DNA of 64,000 nucleotides, taken from Cylindrobasidium torrendii FP15055 ss-10 (Eukaryota > Basidiomycota > Agaricomycetes > Agaricales > Physalacriaceae). Position 1 is the stretch's first letter. Each line of letters opens with the position of its first letter. Location: contig KN880450.1 in assembly GCA_000934385.1 (NCBI GenBank), forward strand, positions 62,001-126,000, in the 5' to 3' direction. Under the pieces are notes generated by a model. That model made no database searches and had not been told where the DNA came from. It worked only from the letters and a program-made list of their open reading frames with translations. This document shows positions 10,489 through 23,528 of the stretch, piece by piece. The position numbers were made by a program, and so were the translations under genes.

Positions 10489-13400
10489 ATGGCGTCAACC
10501 TGGAACGACAACTATCCACCACCCCCAAGAAGGTCTTCCCGCTCGCGCTCCCCAGGAACGAGATATGGTGGCCGCACCGGATACGATTCGCGCTACAGCG
10601 ACTATGGTGGCCGTGACCGCGACTGGGAGTACGAGCGGTACTATGGGCGCGACAGCCCAGTGGACTCGCGGAGGGGCAGAAGCAGAAGTCCTGGCACAGA
10701 CAGTGCGTATCCTGCACGCCGCATGGCCATTGGTTAATGACATAATTCGTAGTTGGCAAGAAAAGACGTCGTTCGCCATCACCCTGGGAGAGGGACCGGT
10801 ACGATCCTCGGCCGCGGTACAACGATGACTATGGTATGTGATATTCTATGCTTCAATTTGAAAATGTTGAATATCATGAAAGACACCCATTCTCGTGGTT
10901 ATGGTGGCTACTCTCCACGTCGCAACTCCTACCCGCCCCGCGCTCGCGCACCGCCTGACCCCCATACTTTCGATTACCCGGGATCTTTGAAGCAGTTTGC
11001 GGACTGGTTTCGATTCCACTACTCCGCGCAAGCCGTCGAAGAGGACAATTTGGACAAACTTGCCGAACAAGAAGCGGGTGACGGGTCCAAGCCTCGTAAC
11101 GGAATCAAGACGCTTTGGGAAAAGTATAAAAAAGATTTCACCGCCGGTCAAGTGTGTATAATGCCTATGACTTCAATGCGCGACTAATGTATATCACAGC
11201 TTCAAACGATGTTTGACCACCACCGCAAGTCTCCATGGTTTGCCGAAAAGTATGAGCCTTCCCCGGAGACCAAGGCCCTTCGAGAGCGCGTGCGCAAGAT
11301 TGGTTGGAAGGGGCGCGCTGTTGCGTTCCTGCGCGACCTGGACACAGGCAAATACGATCCTGTCAGCCTACAGGAAGGCATGGAGTCAGGAGTCAAGAAA
11401 GAGACAGAGAAAGAGACCAATGAAGAGGTTAACGGTCTAGATGAGTCGCGTAACGGGGACGACGATATGCAGTTCAATATTGAACCCGACGATGATGTTC
11501 CGGAAAGCGACAACCAGAAAAACGCATTTCGACAAAGTGGACGGGAACGGGGCACTGACCGCGGAGAAGAGATTGAAGCACCAACAGAGGGTCAACAGGT
11601 CATGATTCGTACTATACCGCCAGACATTGGGAGAATCAAACTGGAAGGGGTACGTTTCGTCTCAACTGGGCAATTGCTTGTTATTCATAAAGGGGCAGGC
11701 TTGTCAACGCATTCCAGGTTATGTGTACCTTGCACTTGGCGATCCTATGCAAAAACGCAACTTCTACCGTGCTGGGTGGCTTCGCTTTGACGACGATGCA
11801 GACATTGGCGCGGTGATGTCTGAGCTGTCGGATGTCAAGGTTTGTGCAACACCTTCCAGCCGGCCTTCTTCCTCACGTCGCGGTCAGATTGAAGGATTCA
11901 AGCTGCATGTCTCTCACATTACTCGGCCCTTCGTAAACCGTGTACGGTTCACACCGGACCTGGCAAGCAAGCCCGACCGTCTCAAGAAGGATTTGGAGAA
12001 TGCCATCACTTTGACAGCAATCCTTGAAGAGCAAGCGGCTCATTATCGCCGGCTCAAGATTTCTGGAGAGAGATCGGCAGCTTCCGCCGAGGAGGTCAAG
12101 GTTGAAGGCGAAGAAGTGAAGACTGAACCTGCCGCTCCGGAGCAGGAGGAGGAAGAGGAAGAAGAGGAAGAACCGATAGAGAAGGGTGCCGACGCGATTG
12201 AGCGCCGTGTTGAAAAGATCTTGTCAGACATGCGCGAGCAGGGTCTCATAGATTTGGAGGACGAGGCAGACGTAGCTGCGAAGAAGGTCAGTCTTCTGTT
12301 TATAGGTCCTGGGTTTTGTTTTCTTATGAGTATCGCGGAGCAGACGGTCATCACGTTGGATTTGTATCTTGAATACTTGCGCGCGGCTTTCAACACTTGT
12401 TATTATTGCGCGCTAACAACGGACCATGTTGAGGAGCTTCAACGCAAGTGTGTTAGGCACTTGCGACGGCCTTTGTCTATTTCACCTCAGGCTGAGACGA
12501 ATGCTTCTGAGGAGACTGACAAACCTGCCGATGATGAGAATCCGTCAATTTCTGAGGGCGATGTAAAGATGGCGGAGGCTGGCGCTTCTTCAGAGGATCA
12601 GGCTAATGGGGAGAAGAAGGACGAGACCAAGGATGGCGCAAAATCTCCTGCCAAACCTTCAAATGCGGGCCGGGACCCTGGTCGTGACTGGAAACGCAAT
12701 GGTAAGCGCATTCCCTCTATTAGCGCGTCGTAGCTCAGTCAATCTTCTCAGACGATAAATGGCTGGAGTGGCTTGATGCGAAAATTGCGTTACTCATCCA
12801 CAGGGATACTGTCGACCCACGCGATTATGGGGGTAGACATTACGACGAGTACGTTCTCGATATCCTATGTATCATTTCAGAGATTGATCTGTTCGCTTCA
12901 GTGAACTTAGCAAGGCTGTCGCGCAGTACATCAAGCAAGAGGACGAGGGCAAGTTCAGGTGCAAGGTTACCAGTTGCCAGAAACTGTTCAAAGCAGCATC
13001 CTTCGTGGAGAAGCATATTGCGAACAAGCACAGTGAACTCGTGACAACGTTCGAAGATGTGCGCTTTCGTTGGCCTTAAAGTGTATTCTTTCGCTGAAGC
13101 TGAACAGGAGTTGGCATATTTCAATAACTTCGCCCTGGACCCCCATCGCATCCAGCCATTGACACACCCACCGCCCCCAGTGGGCAATGCAAGTCAGGCG
13201 CCTCCGCCCCAAGCATTTGGTGTCCAGTTCAATGCTTACAGCTCACTTGGTGGCGGTGGAGGCCGTGGTGGAGAGTTCAACAATGGCGCGCGCAGCTATT
13301 ATCCAGACCAAGGCAGCAACTGGGGTGGACGCGACGGTGGCCGAGACTACTATCGGGAGAACGACAACTACGGAGGTAGGAGAGGCAGACCGAACGATAG

Positions 13401-13680
13401 GTTTGAAAGAATGGGTGGTGAGAGGATGAGCGGTGGTGGAAGCGACTACGGGATGCCGGATGTCTCTAACGCAAACTTGCCTGCGAAACCAGTTGGCTTG
13501 GATATGGCTCTTTCAGCAGGTAATGGCAGGAAGAAGGAAAGCGTTGGAGGAGGAAGGACAGGTCCACCGCCACCGCCACCACCTGATGCAAAGGAAGATC
13601 CTAGAGCTGCAGCTGGGAGGAGGGTGAGCTACCATGATATGGACTTGGTTGCCGAAGGGGATGTAGAACTGTCGTACTAA
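10489..13680 (+). CDS. ARS2: ARS2/SERRATE-like RNA effector protein
   Basis: A 912-aa protein with nine introns (10703-10752, 10834-10882, 11152-11199, 11650-11698, 11840-11887, 12287-12343, 12702-12751, 12849-12901, 13059-13107). ARS2 links the nuclear cap-binding complex to RNA decay, export, small-RNA and transcription termination machinery. Seen here: an Arg/Ser/Tyr-rich N-terminus; the DUF3546 region with LKQFADWFRFHY and FDHHRKSPWFAEKYEP; the central domain (IPGYVYLALGDP, FYRAGWLRFDDDADI); an acidic linker; and a C2H2 zinc finger FRCKVTSCQKLFK...KHIANKH, followed by YFNNFALDP and a Gly-rich tail. Intron 12287-12343 is 57 nt and stop-free in frame, so its retention would add 19 residues. 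Confidence 0.95.
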
Positions 13681-14237
13681 TCCGTCGAATTGGGCTTGAT
13701 CTGCATTTTATCTTAAGTACATAACTCTTGTGCTTCTCTTGGTACTACAGTACAGTTCTTGTAGTATGGGAATGAGTGTATAACTTATATTTTGAGCGTT
13801 TGTCATATCGCAGTCTGGACATGAGCTTACATAGGCTGCCCTGCGCATGTGACGACATACAACCCCATCAAGTGTCATACCGCAAGTCCTTGTGTGAAGG
13901 GGGAGGCTGTCGAGCATCGTAACGACTTCGTAAGGCTGTATAATGCTCCACTCTCCAATTGGTGTGGACGAATCGGAAGTGGCCTCGAGGCAAGCATTTG
14001 CAAAGCACACGCAAACATGGCGCTCGCAGATGCCGGAGACAGATGCCGCGCTCAGCCTTGTCTGCATACCTCACCTTCGTTGCGACCGCGGGAGCGTGTT
14101 GCGCCTTGAACGCCCGCGAAGATTTGGCCACTGTGCACCGATTAGGGCCCGGTTCTCACTCAGCCTGGACGACAACAACTTTCGAGTGATTCTCTGGCCG
14201 CATTAGTGACCGCTCGCATCCCTCCCCTTACGCCGTC
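13681..14237. other. Intergenic between ARS2 and SSK1
   Basis: 3' UTR of ARS2 and upstream region of SSK1. No supported gene seen. Confidence 0.5.
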
Positions 14238-17200
14238 ATGACCCCGATAAACGGCCACTCCCATCACCATTCCCGCGTCAAGGGCAGCTTTGCTGGAAAG
14301 CAGTATGGCCAGAGCCCGCCCAGCGGCGCCTCCACCATGCCTGACGGACGCCGTTTCCCTCAGCGGGATGCATGGCTCAGTGAGCTATCCCAGGAGCTTA
14401 CATCAATCACAAAGGTCGTGCTAGATTCGTTAGAGCAGGTCGCACCAACGCAGGTTATCGAACACGGCCGCGAGCAGTTTGCAGGTTGCTCGGTATCGGT
14501 GCCGGCGCCGACGTTGACTGCGATGTATGCCGCACTTAGGATGCTCCAGGAGGTGGCAGAAAACGTGCCTGCGTTTATGCAACCACTTGGCCATCGTGAC
14601 GCACTGCACGAGGTTGTTGAGGACGTGTTCGATATCGACGACTTGTTACAGACAGTCGGGGACACACTAAGCGGATTGGCGGCGACCAAAGGCGTTGAAC
14701 TGGTCATCTACCACGGCGATGACAGTCATACCAAGGACGGCTCGCAGACGATCAAGGCGGTGGACTCGCGGTCGGTGTATGTACAAGGGAATGAAACTGG
14801 GCTGCTCTTTGTGCTCGTACATGTGCGTACTCCTTTGCCCCAAAGTCGATGCGCTGGCTGACCGTGGCGCAGATCGTCTTTCGCACCCTGATAATAGCAG
14901 ACAAGGGCGACTCAATTGAGCTAGGCCTCTTTATCGACACCGCAAACGACTCCTACAACACTCCCGTCCGTTGTACTGTCGATATTGCCCACAAATTCTC
15001 TGGCCGCGACCACCGGCCAATACCAAATTTCGAGACAAGCTTCCTACTGCGCTTGCTGGACAACACGAATGCAGAACTCAGACTTGATTCCCTGTTCCGT
15101 CCGCAATGTGTATTCGGACGGGCCTGTGAACTTGCTTTCACTCTGTCAAGTGTACCGCCGCCAGAAGACATTGTGGAATTGCCGCGCTCTTTCCATGACG
15201 AGAAGGTGTCTGTCACCCTCTTCACTCGCGATCTGTCCACAGAACCTCTTATGTCTTCACTTCAATTGTGGGGTATCGACTACACTGTTGTTGGGCGCAA
15301 AGACATCAGCAATATGCCCCCCGAACGTCCAGAGGGATATAGGCCGTTCTTGCTCATTGACGACGACCTCGACATCCTGAAACAACAGATAAACCTTTGT
15401 GTCCGGCCCCCTCAAACCAAGCGGCCGGCCATTCATCGCGTGCAGTCGTCCAACAATGTTACTCCACGGCAACCGTCATATTCAAACTTGTGCAACACGA
15501 CCATCGTCTTTCTGAGCAGCTTGGCCAACTTCAAGTTCGCGAAGGAGACTATTCGCGCGTCCCTTCCTTCAGCCTCATTTGCCTTCCTCCCTGAAGTCAT
15601 CATCGTGCCGAAGCCCATTGGGCCGCGTCGGCTTCTCACCCTCCTCCACACAGCTATTCACAAACCAACTGTCGATCCCTCGTTCCATCCCAATACTGCA
15701 TCCCCCAATCATTCGTCTACGTCAGGTCTTCCAACTCCTGGAATTGCCTCATCTCCCTCATCTGAGTCCAAGCTCGCACGACCCGCCAGCGCGCGTTCCA
15801 ATTCGGATCGTTCTGTCTCTGCCATCAAAGAGAACATCCCGTTGGGGTCGCCGCGGTCTCCGCAGAACGAATATTTCCCCCAAAAAATCTGCGATAACAA
15901 CCCTCTTACTGGAATACGCATCCAGGACGCAGAAGGCGCATCTCATGGCCTTTACTTCAATCCCAAGGTCAAGTCTCAACCGCCGTCTGCAGCATCCTCG
16001 CCTGCTGCTGTGCCACCTGTCTCGTTGAATGAAACGTTTGCTTCGATGCAGGACCTGCGAGTCGCAATGCCAGATCACGACTCTTTCTTGCGAGGCCTGC
16101 CATCACCTCTCGAGCAGATCTACCTTACACGACGGACCACCACACCTCATGGCTCAGCAACAACCCCGAGATTGGTACAGGAGCACAACGTAGTTCCACC
16201 CATCAAGGTACTGGTCGTCGACGGTATGTGGGCTTACTGGCATTTGTGCGAGCTCGAACTAATGTCATGGGGCAGACAACATTATCAACAGGAACTACTG
16301 CAAGAAGGCATTGGAAAAGATTGGTGTGGCGAGTGAGATGGCCGTCAATGGTCGGGAGGCTTTGGATAAATGGAGGACTGGTGAATTCCACATGATTCTA
16401 GTGGGTGATATCGCGACGGTTCGAAATGTTATCTGACCATTGCATGCAGATGGATATTCAAATGCCAGTCATGAGTGGGCTTGATGCAACGAAGCACATT
16501 CGACGGGAGGAAAAAGAAATGGCGCTGGCCGGCTTCCCTCGAGGGACACCCGTCACGGAGATGCTCCATGCGCCGCCCCGAAGTTCGTCAAGCGAGTCAT
16601 CCCCGACGCCATATCCGTCAAGCGTGGTCATTGTGGCCTTGACGGCGTCCAGCGATGAGAAGGATCGTGTGGAAGCCCTGGCTGCAGGCTGCAACGATTT
16701 CCTGACCAAGCCGGTCAGCAAGGTATGGCTGGAGGGCAAGGTTACGGAGTGGGGTTCCATCAAGGCGCTGCAACAGTGGGCGCCCCCACAACTGCCCGAA
16801 ACGGTCATGATTGCGCAGGAGGTCAGAGCGAGCAGCGTGGCCGCAAGGCTAGTCCCCCCAACTGAGCGGAGGACGCCGTCTCCTGGCCAGTCGAAAAGGA
16901 GGATCAGTGTGTTGGCCCTCGATGAGCCCTCAACACCGGTCAATGGGAGGTCTCCCATGGCTACTTCGTCGCATGTTCAAGAACCTACTCTCAGTGCCCC
17001 CTTTCGTAAGTCCTCTGCTGCCTACATTCGGCCAGGTCCTCACAGATACGTAGCCGAAGATGATGGTACGTGGGCTGAAGGCCCCAAGTCCAAGAATCGA
17101 AGAATAACCGGTCCTCATAGACGCAAATGACGAAGTTGACGTTGGCATGCCGTTGCTCGGTGAGTGTTGTTCTGCCTTTAATGATTTGTCTTCGCGTTTT

Positions 17201-17566
17201 ATTTGCAACGAATACTTTTCATCATGTTATTCCTGTCGAGTTTTCATGCCGCCCATCCGCGTAGTCGTCCAGAAACTCATCAGTGCTATAGATGATGGCA
17301 TGGATGTCGACCCGACGGTGCGACTTGGGGAGGCGGGGGTAGAAGAGAGCAGCAACGATGTCGAGATGGTTAATGGTGAGGCACCTGAAGATGAGACCGA
17401 AGTAGTGGCGGTTGAAGGTGTCGCATCGGCTTCAGAAGTCGTTGTGAAGAAGCCTGCAGACACGGTGATGAGAGAGGTGGATATGGTGGAGGCGACGTCC
17501 AATGTTCCGGGCGGACCAGCACCAGAGGCCGCGGAATATGGCGAGGTCGGGGACGGGACGCATTGA
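14238..17566 (+). CDS. SSK1: Ssk1-type response regulator of the HOG pathway
   Basis: A 1013-aa cytoplasmic response regulator. In fungi, unphosphorylated Ssk1 activates the MAPKKK upstream of Hog1 and is switched off by phosphorelay from a histidine kinase and Ypd1. Introns are 14823-14872, 16224-16275, 16401-16449, 17066-17120 and 17160-17240. A long N-terminal region without clear domains precedes the receiver domain: KVLVVDDNIINRNYCKKAL carries the acidic pocket, MILMDIQMPVMSG the phosphoacceptor Asp, IVALTASSDEKD the switch Thr, and NDFLTKPVSKVWLE the conserved Lys. One intron splits the acidic-pocket codon. The C-terminal tail is Pro/acidic-rich. If the last two introns are not removed, translation stops at 17130 instead. 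Those two splice sites are the least certain part. Confidence 0.92.
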
Positions 17567-19061
17567 TGGTTTTGGGTGGTCTTTGAATTCATACTGCCCA
17601 TACTACTGGGTTTGAAGGCCACCGCGTCGACGATAACATTGTGAAGATAGCTGAAATCTGTTGTGGGGGGAAGCTGTGGTGGTGTGGGTGGATTAGGGAT
17701 GTTGTGATGCTTTTCCTTTGGGGTGTGTATCTCCCTTCTCGCGTTTTGGGTTGTGCGCTGGTACTCTACGTCTGTCATGGGATATCTGGTGTCTAGAGAA
17801 GGGACGGATCTTTGGTGTTGAGTCGTCGATGGGGAAAGCAGGGTTGATGATATCTTGGTTGCCTCCTTCCCCTTCTACCCCTCCTACTACTTACTTATCT
17901 CCGCTGTCTCTGTTTTCTTCGGGTTCTCACTCTTTTCTCCCTGGTGGTAATTTCATCGGAACTCTTTCTTACTTAGCTGTGTTGTGCTCCATAGTTGTTA
18001 TTGTCGCTGGTGTATCAATAGTGGTGTCCATGCTTGTACCCATACTGTGTGGCGAGACGGACTGTGGAGGACTTCAAGCTTTGGTATAGTTCTGGGTTCT
18101 TGCACAATATGACAAGGCACCTTCGCGTCGAATGCGCCTCAGGGGAAAATGGGACGTTGCATTGGTGGTAATGTAGCGACGCATAGCTTGGACTCGGATG
18201 GTCTTTTGCCATTCTGTAAAACTCGGTCTTCATATCCTGATTGTCACTGGACTTGAAGCTGCGCTGAAGTTTGAATCTTGACACTGTAGAGTTTGACACT
18301 GTAGAGTTTGACACTGTACAGTATCCCATAGGAATTGGCTGCGTTAATAATTTAGAGAGAAGCCGACAGGTAGCATGCTGGCTTTGTGTTGGACATTCTA
18401 CTACATACCACTGAGTCTTTCGAATTGTCTCCACTTACTGTACGTCTACCGGCACCTGCAGCCGGTGCTTGCAATGAAGCGAATGCTGAGCGCTGAGATG
18501 CTACATATACAATTCCAGGCTTACAGCCGCATATATACGCACCGTGAAGGTCACTTTCTTGGTGGTGTCGAGTATTTCGTCATCACACCACGAATTGCCT
18601 TTCGACCACTACCACCACCACCATCTTCCGTCGACCTTTCCCTTTTTTTTCCTGGCTTTTAAAGCTTCGCTAACCTGTAGTAAGTATTTCTTTATTGACC
18701 GTCGGACTAATGATCACTGGTCCAGGCGGGATCCAGGCGCGTTGGCCTAGAACCCAACATTGAACCCAAACAAGCAAACTAAGAACGACACGGAGAGCGG
18801 CTTTGCCACTTGTACACACACTTCTTTCGGTATAAAGTCGTGATTTTGAATTTTTCAGCGCGAAATCCGCCACAATATGCGGAATCGGCGGCGGGCCAGC
18901 GGCCTCCGCGTGACGGAGCATGGACGGTTTTTGGGGTCCCGGGCTAGCGATAAGTGACCTAGGTGGAGAGGCTGACGAGCTTCGGTGCGCAAGGGACAGT
19001 TCTCTATGATGGATGTACGATTGAGGATGTTCGGCACGGGCCTCCTTTACCTGCATCCACC
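17567..19061. other. Intergenic region with a short tandem repeat
   Basis: No supported gene in 1.5 kb. The final part, with CCACCACCACCATC and a T-run near 18650, could be the promoter/5' UTR of the following gene. A 15-bp triplicate lies at 18278-18322. Confidence 0.5.
18278..18322. repeat. 15-bp tandem repeat, three copies
   Basis: The unit TTGACACTGTAGAGT occurs at 18278-18292, 18293-18307 and 18308-18322. The third copy differs by one base (C for G at position 12 of the unit). It is a local minisatellite in intergenic DNA. Confidence 0.9.
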
Positions 19062-20058
19062 ATGTCGACTTCTTTGCGCGATTCCTCCGCAAAATCCTTA
19101 CCGGACAGCATAATTCGGGGGATTGTCGAAGCGTGCGCCAGGGACGCGCAAGAGTTCGCGCCCACGCTTGGACTGGTTTCTCACCAAGTTCTGAAATGGT
19201 GCGCACGGTGAAACGTGGTGGATAATAAGGCTGACCGCCAAAAATTGCAGGGTTGAGCCTGTGTTTTATCACACAGTCAAGCTCAACAGCCAGGCGCACG
19301 CCATAGTCTTCCTGAGGACAGTCCGTGAGAGGGCAGAGACAGATCCTACATTCTTCGCCGACAACGTGCGCACGCTCATCTTTGCCGCCGACACGTACGA
19401 CTGGTATCAAGTACCCTTTTTGCAGCGGGCCATCGATGCCTGCCCTGGCCTCATCTCCCTCTCACTTCCATTCCCCGTCCTGCCCTCCCTTAACTTGCGA
19501 CGGCTGCCGAGCCTGACCCGTCTTCAACTTTTACAATGGCCGCCGGACACCACGTCGAGGGAGTTGAATCTCCCAGGCATCACACACCTCAGTATTCGGA
19601 GCATCCCAGCCTGCTTGAACTGGGCCGATGTGTTCAAAACTTGCTCTGACCTTACCCACATCATGCTGGAACTGAACACCGCAACAATGGCGCCATGCGC
19701 GCAAGACAAAATTATTTCCGACCTTCTCGAGGAGTTACCATCCCGAGTAGAGCTTGTCGTTATCCAGCTCGCGCGTGAGCGCGTTGGCGAGCTTAACGCT
19801 CGGGATCCACGGCTGGTGTACTTCTGGGTATCCGATGGGCCAAGCGACGAGCGGACCATACACCCTCATGACGTTGATGCATTGTGTGGCTGGAATCACT
19901 CCGAGGCAGACAGTGGTGGTCAGGACATTTGGCAAAGGGCCAAGCGCCTTGCATCCAAGGACGCTGCGGAGAGCAATTTCTCCGTCGCTGATACGGACAT
20001 TACTAATTATGGCAGCCCACACAGGATAACAGAGGCGATGAAGTCGACTATCTTGTAG
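19062..20058 (+). CDS. F-box/LRR-like orphan of Agaricomycetes
   Basis: A 314-aa protein with one intron (19199-19250). The N-terminus SLPDSIIRGIVEACARDAQEF and the following VSHQVLKWVEPVFYHTVKL resemble the layout of Agaricomycete F-box-type proteins (a short helical start, then a Trp/Tyr hydrophobic segment). Later stretches such as GLISLSLPFPVLPSLNLRRL and GITHLSIRSIP have leucine-rich-repeat spacing. A canonical F-box (LPxE...I) is not clearly present. These proteins form large variable families in mushrooms and, where an F-box is real, act as substrate receptors of SCF ubiquitin ligases. Function here is inferred only. Confidence 0.75.
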
Positions 20059-21098
20059 TTTCGTAGAAGCCGTTAGAGACCAGGTATATCACCAATGCAT
20101 TGCAACCTTGACGGTCTTGTTACCCAGCACCCTAGTCCCCCGTTAGTAGTAACTCCAAAGCCAACCCAAGTCCGAAGCTGAGCACCCCTGGAATACCCTT
20201 TCACGGAGAGCAAACGGTGAACAAACGGAGCTAGCATTCAAAGCAAGCGTGTCCCTGTGACCCATGAATATTGCTTATGAAACCACCTGCTCGACCTCTT
20301 GAAGTTGGGTGGTTGGCTAAAGGCTGGGTGAGCGCACAGTTTTGCATGTAGTAGCCGTTATGGTATAGAAAGGACGGCGACCTCCTTCTTGGGAACTCCT
20401 ACCAGTCGGCGCTCAGGTTGTGTGGTGTAGTAGTCCGTCGCACGTGAAAACTGTGTGCATTGTATGCGAGTGCTACTTATACAGAGCCTGGCAAGGCCAA
20501 GAACCTCGTGAATTATCGCAATGGGAAGGCAATGTATCAAGCAATATAATGGGAGCACATACCCGAACAAGCCTAGAAAACCCCAACAACTAGAGAGCTG
20601 ACTAACTGAGAAAAGTCGAAGAAACTGTCTATGAAGGATCAGAGCAATCATCTTCATGTTTAGAAGTCGCGACGTTCGTGTCAAGGGAACATATGTCGAT
20701 ACGCAGATTCTTGCGCCGTCATCCTGGTTCACACAAGTTCCTTGTAATGGGCATATATTTTCTCCATCCCTATATACTAAACGCCGCCTATCGCGCGCGC
20801 GGAAAAAAAAACAAGAAATCTGTAACAAGAGATATAACTCCGAGATACAGTATGCAATAGGGAAACAAGGAGAGAGGCATGACGGGCATAATCCGGGACC
20901 ATAGACGAAGCAAGGCGATAAACAAGACAAGAATAGCAAAATACAGTAGTGTAAATATCCAAGAACGAATAATGATATGACAGATCAAAGGAGAGGTTAA
21001 GTAAGATAGATGATGATGTCCATGGACGGTGAAAGAAGGGAAGGATGGGGAGGAAGGAGGTAGCACGCGGCGCATGTCAAGAACAACTGAGCAAAACA
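20059..21098. other. Convergent intergenic region
   Basis: Lies between the 3' ends of the F-box-like gene and BYR4. AT-richer with an A-run near 20812. No supported gene. Confidence 0.5.
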
Positions 21099-23528
21099 TT
21101 ACAGCTTCCTATTTGCAATCTCGCGAATCATGAACAAGACGCTGCGGTCCTGCTCCTCCTTGTGTGAAGTGGGTAGGGAGGTCTTCCATCCCTTCATCTC
21201 CACTTGATGTCGCTCCTCCGCTGCGCGACATCTTGAAACGAAATCGGGGTCGGCTTCGCATACCAAAGAGGCGCGAGAGCCGCGATCCGTATCGGAACAC
21301 TCTGACGTCTCGCGCGCATGGCCAGACATCTTTTGCAGAGCATCTTGCCACCGCTCGCCGTCTTCTTCGTCGTCGGCAAAATTCGCGAAAACGTCGGGTT
21401 CTTCGTCTTCTGGAGGTAATGTGGATATCCAGCAGAGCTTTGCGGGGTCGAAGAGCATGTTGCCGACTTTTCTGGCGCTCGTAGAAAATCCTGCGCTCAC
21501 TGGGGAGCCAGGGAATGGTGTGATGAGCGCAGGGCGTGTGGATGTGACGACCGCGTCAAACTCCCGCAAGACGTGATCATTTCCCTCCCAGCGCATTGTT
21601 TGTGGATTCCACTTCATATCGCCAACCGCTGCGGATTCATGAGCAAGTGTCCGCAAGCCATGAGGCGGGCGCTTACCTTTGGGCGCCTGGGTGCCACCAC
21701 CAAGGTTGCGAATAAGCATTGGCTTCCTTCGAGGAGATCCTGTTGATTTCCTTTTGCGTGGGGGTGGCGAAGTGGATCCAGAAAATGCGGAGAAGAAAGA
21801 ATTCCGTTTGTTAAGGTCTAGTAAAGTTGTCAGCGTAGGGTTGACCAAACTTTATACGGACGTACCAGTCGCTGACGACTTGCGGCGTATTGTGCCCTGC
21901 TTTGCGGCATAAGAGCCTCCAGGTATACGGTTACCGTACCCTTTAGGCTGTACACGGAAATATTTCTCCTGCTCGCAATCTGTGGGGAGATCGTCGATGT
22001 CGTCGAGTTCTGTACCATCCCCATATGAACATGTTCGCTTGGGTTTGCGTAATACACGAGGTGGCGGGCTGCCTAACAAAGGTGCAGCTGACGGGCGCAT
22101 CAGCCGGGCGAGGCGCGATGATGGCCTTGATATTGGTGTCGGAGACATGGCACGCGGCGGCGACGAGGGTGGAGAGGAGGGTCCGAATATGGACGCAAGG
22201 GCTGGCCGGCTTTTGAATCGACCTGCTGTTGGCAGAGTCAAACGAAGCGCGGCGGTGTTGGTGTTGGGTGTGGAAGGTCGGGTGGGGGGAACAACCCAAT
22301 CATGCATGACACGACCGAAAGAGCGATGTCCAGATCTTGACCGTGACGAAGCGGTTGAGGTCTCGTAGCGGGGCTTGGATGGCCCTGCTTCTGAACTGCT
22401 GGCCTCCGAACCCGAAAGCATGGCGGTAAGATCCAGAGCAGACATTGAAGCCTTCCGTGAAACTTTGCGGGTCGGGGATGTTGGAGGTGATACAGGTTGC
22501 GAGTTCGAGATGCGTAAGCTACCAGGCTTTGGTAGGAACGTCGCAGAGGTGGGCGAAGGATAGGACGGGCGCCGGATACCCTGTGCTGTCTGGGCACGAG
22601 TGGGCCGCGGGGGCGTTGTGGGAACAGTGGCCTTCTGGAGTTGTCGTGCCGAAGACCGTGGGGGGTTGCTATTGCTGGAGCCATTGCGATCGTGTCTTAA
22701 TCTTGAAGGGGAGCGCAAGGCGGTAGACGCATGGCGTTGGGCAGGCATGCTCTGCGTGCGAATGTGAGGTTGCGTCTTGATCCGAAGGCGGGCTGGACTG
22801 AAGTCTGTATCGTCGTCGATCACTAAGCCCATTTCAAGGTCATCGTCAGGGCTGGCGATCTTGACGGCATCATCCGATATCGACTGCCGCTTGTTGGCGA
22901 GCATCGCTGTGAGATGGCGGCTGCCTCGAAGAGAATCGAAAATGCTCCCAGGGAGCACAACACCATCCATGTCGAGGTCGTCGTCGCTGTCCTCCTTATC
23001 CGTAGGGGGGCAAGACCAGGAAGAAGTCGAAGAAGTGAGGGACAACGTGTCAGCAAGGCCGAGAGTGGAGTAGGCATCCGACGACTGCGAGGATACGGTA
23101 TGGTCGGTGTCCTCCCATTCCAATGAATTCTTGGAAGATTGGTGGGACAGTGGCAGTTGTGGTGCAAGAGATAGTTGCTTGAGGTCCTCTGGGAGCGAAA
23201 ATCCTTCCTCGAAATCTTCCGAAGTCGGTGGCCTGATAGTACGCTGGGACAGGTCGGGCTCCGCTGTCGATGAGCCTTCTTCTCCATCTTCACCTTCCAA
23301 CACGGTTGCGATGGACCGGTTTAATCTGTTATGGAGCTCCGCGCGCATTGACGTATGGCTGCCCGCTGCCTGGCCCGAGCGCAACTCTAAATCCCAATCC
23401 TCCTCTTCCGGTTCTTCGCTGCCCTGCCTCGAGATGCCTTCATGAATAGAATGCCCCTCGGGGATGTCGAAGTCGGCGTCGGGCCATTCTTCCCTGACCG
23501 ATACGGGGGTAACCGCGGAGTCGGACAT
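21099..23528 (-). CDS. BYR4: Byr4/Bfa1-type mitotic exit GAP subunit
   Basis: A 777-aa protein with two introns (21818-21865, 21629-21676). Byr4/Bfa1 with Cdc16/Bub2 forms the two-part GTPase-activating protein for Spg1/Tem1 at the spindle pole body and restrains septation and mitotic exit. The N-terminal 500 residues are acidic and Ser-rich (EEWPDADFDIPEG, SEDFEEGFSLPEDLKQL). The conserved C-terminal block is clear: KPMLIRNLGGG, then AVGDMKWNPQTMRWEGND, ALITPF, and KVGNMLFDPAKLCWIS, followed by a short helix ending REIANRKL. The second intron is 48 nt and stop-free, so retention would insert 16 residues. The start at 23528 is the ATG before the conserved acidic N-terminus. Confidence 0.92.

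Noticed and set aside
17131..17239. SSK1 ending at 17130
   Set aside because: Two canonical introns extend the frame to 17566 with an acidic tail; the shorter end remains possible as an alternative but is less likely.
18670..19410. Minus-strand open frame of 246 codons
   Set aside because: Overlaps the start and intron of the F-box-like gene on the other strand and has no domain or splice support.
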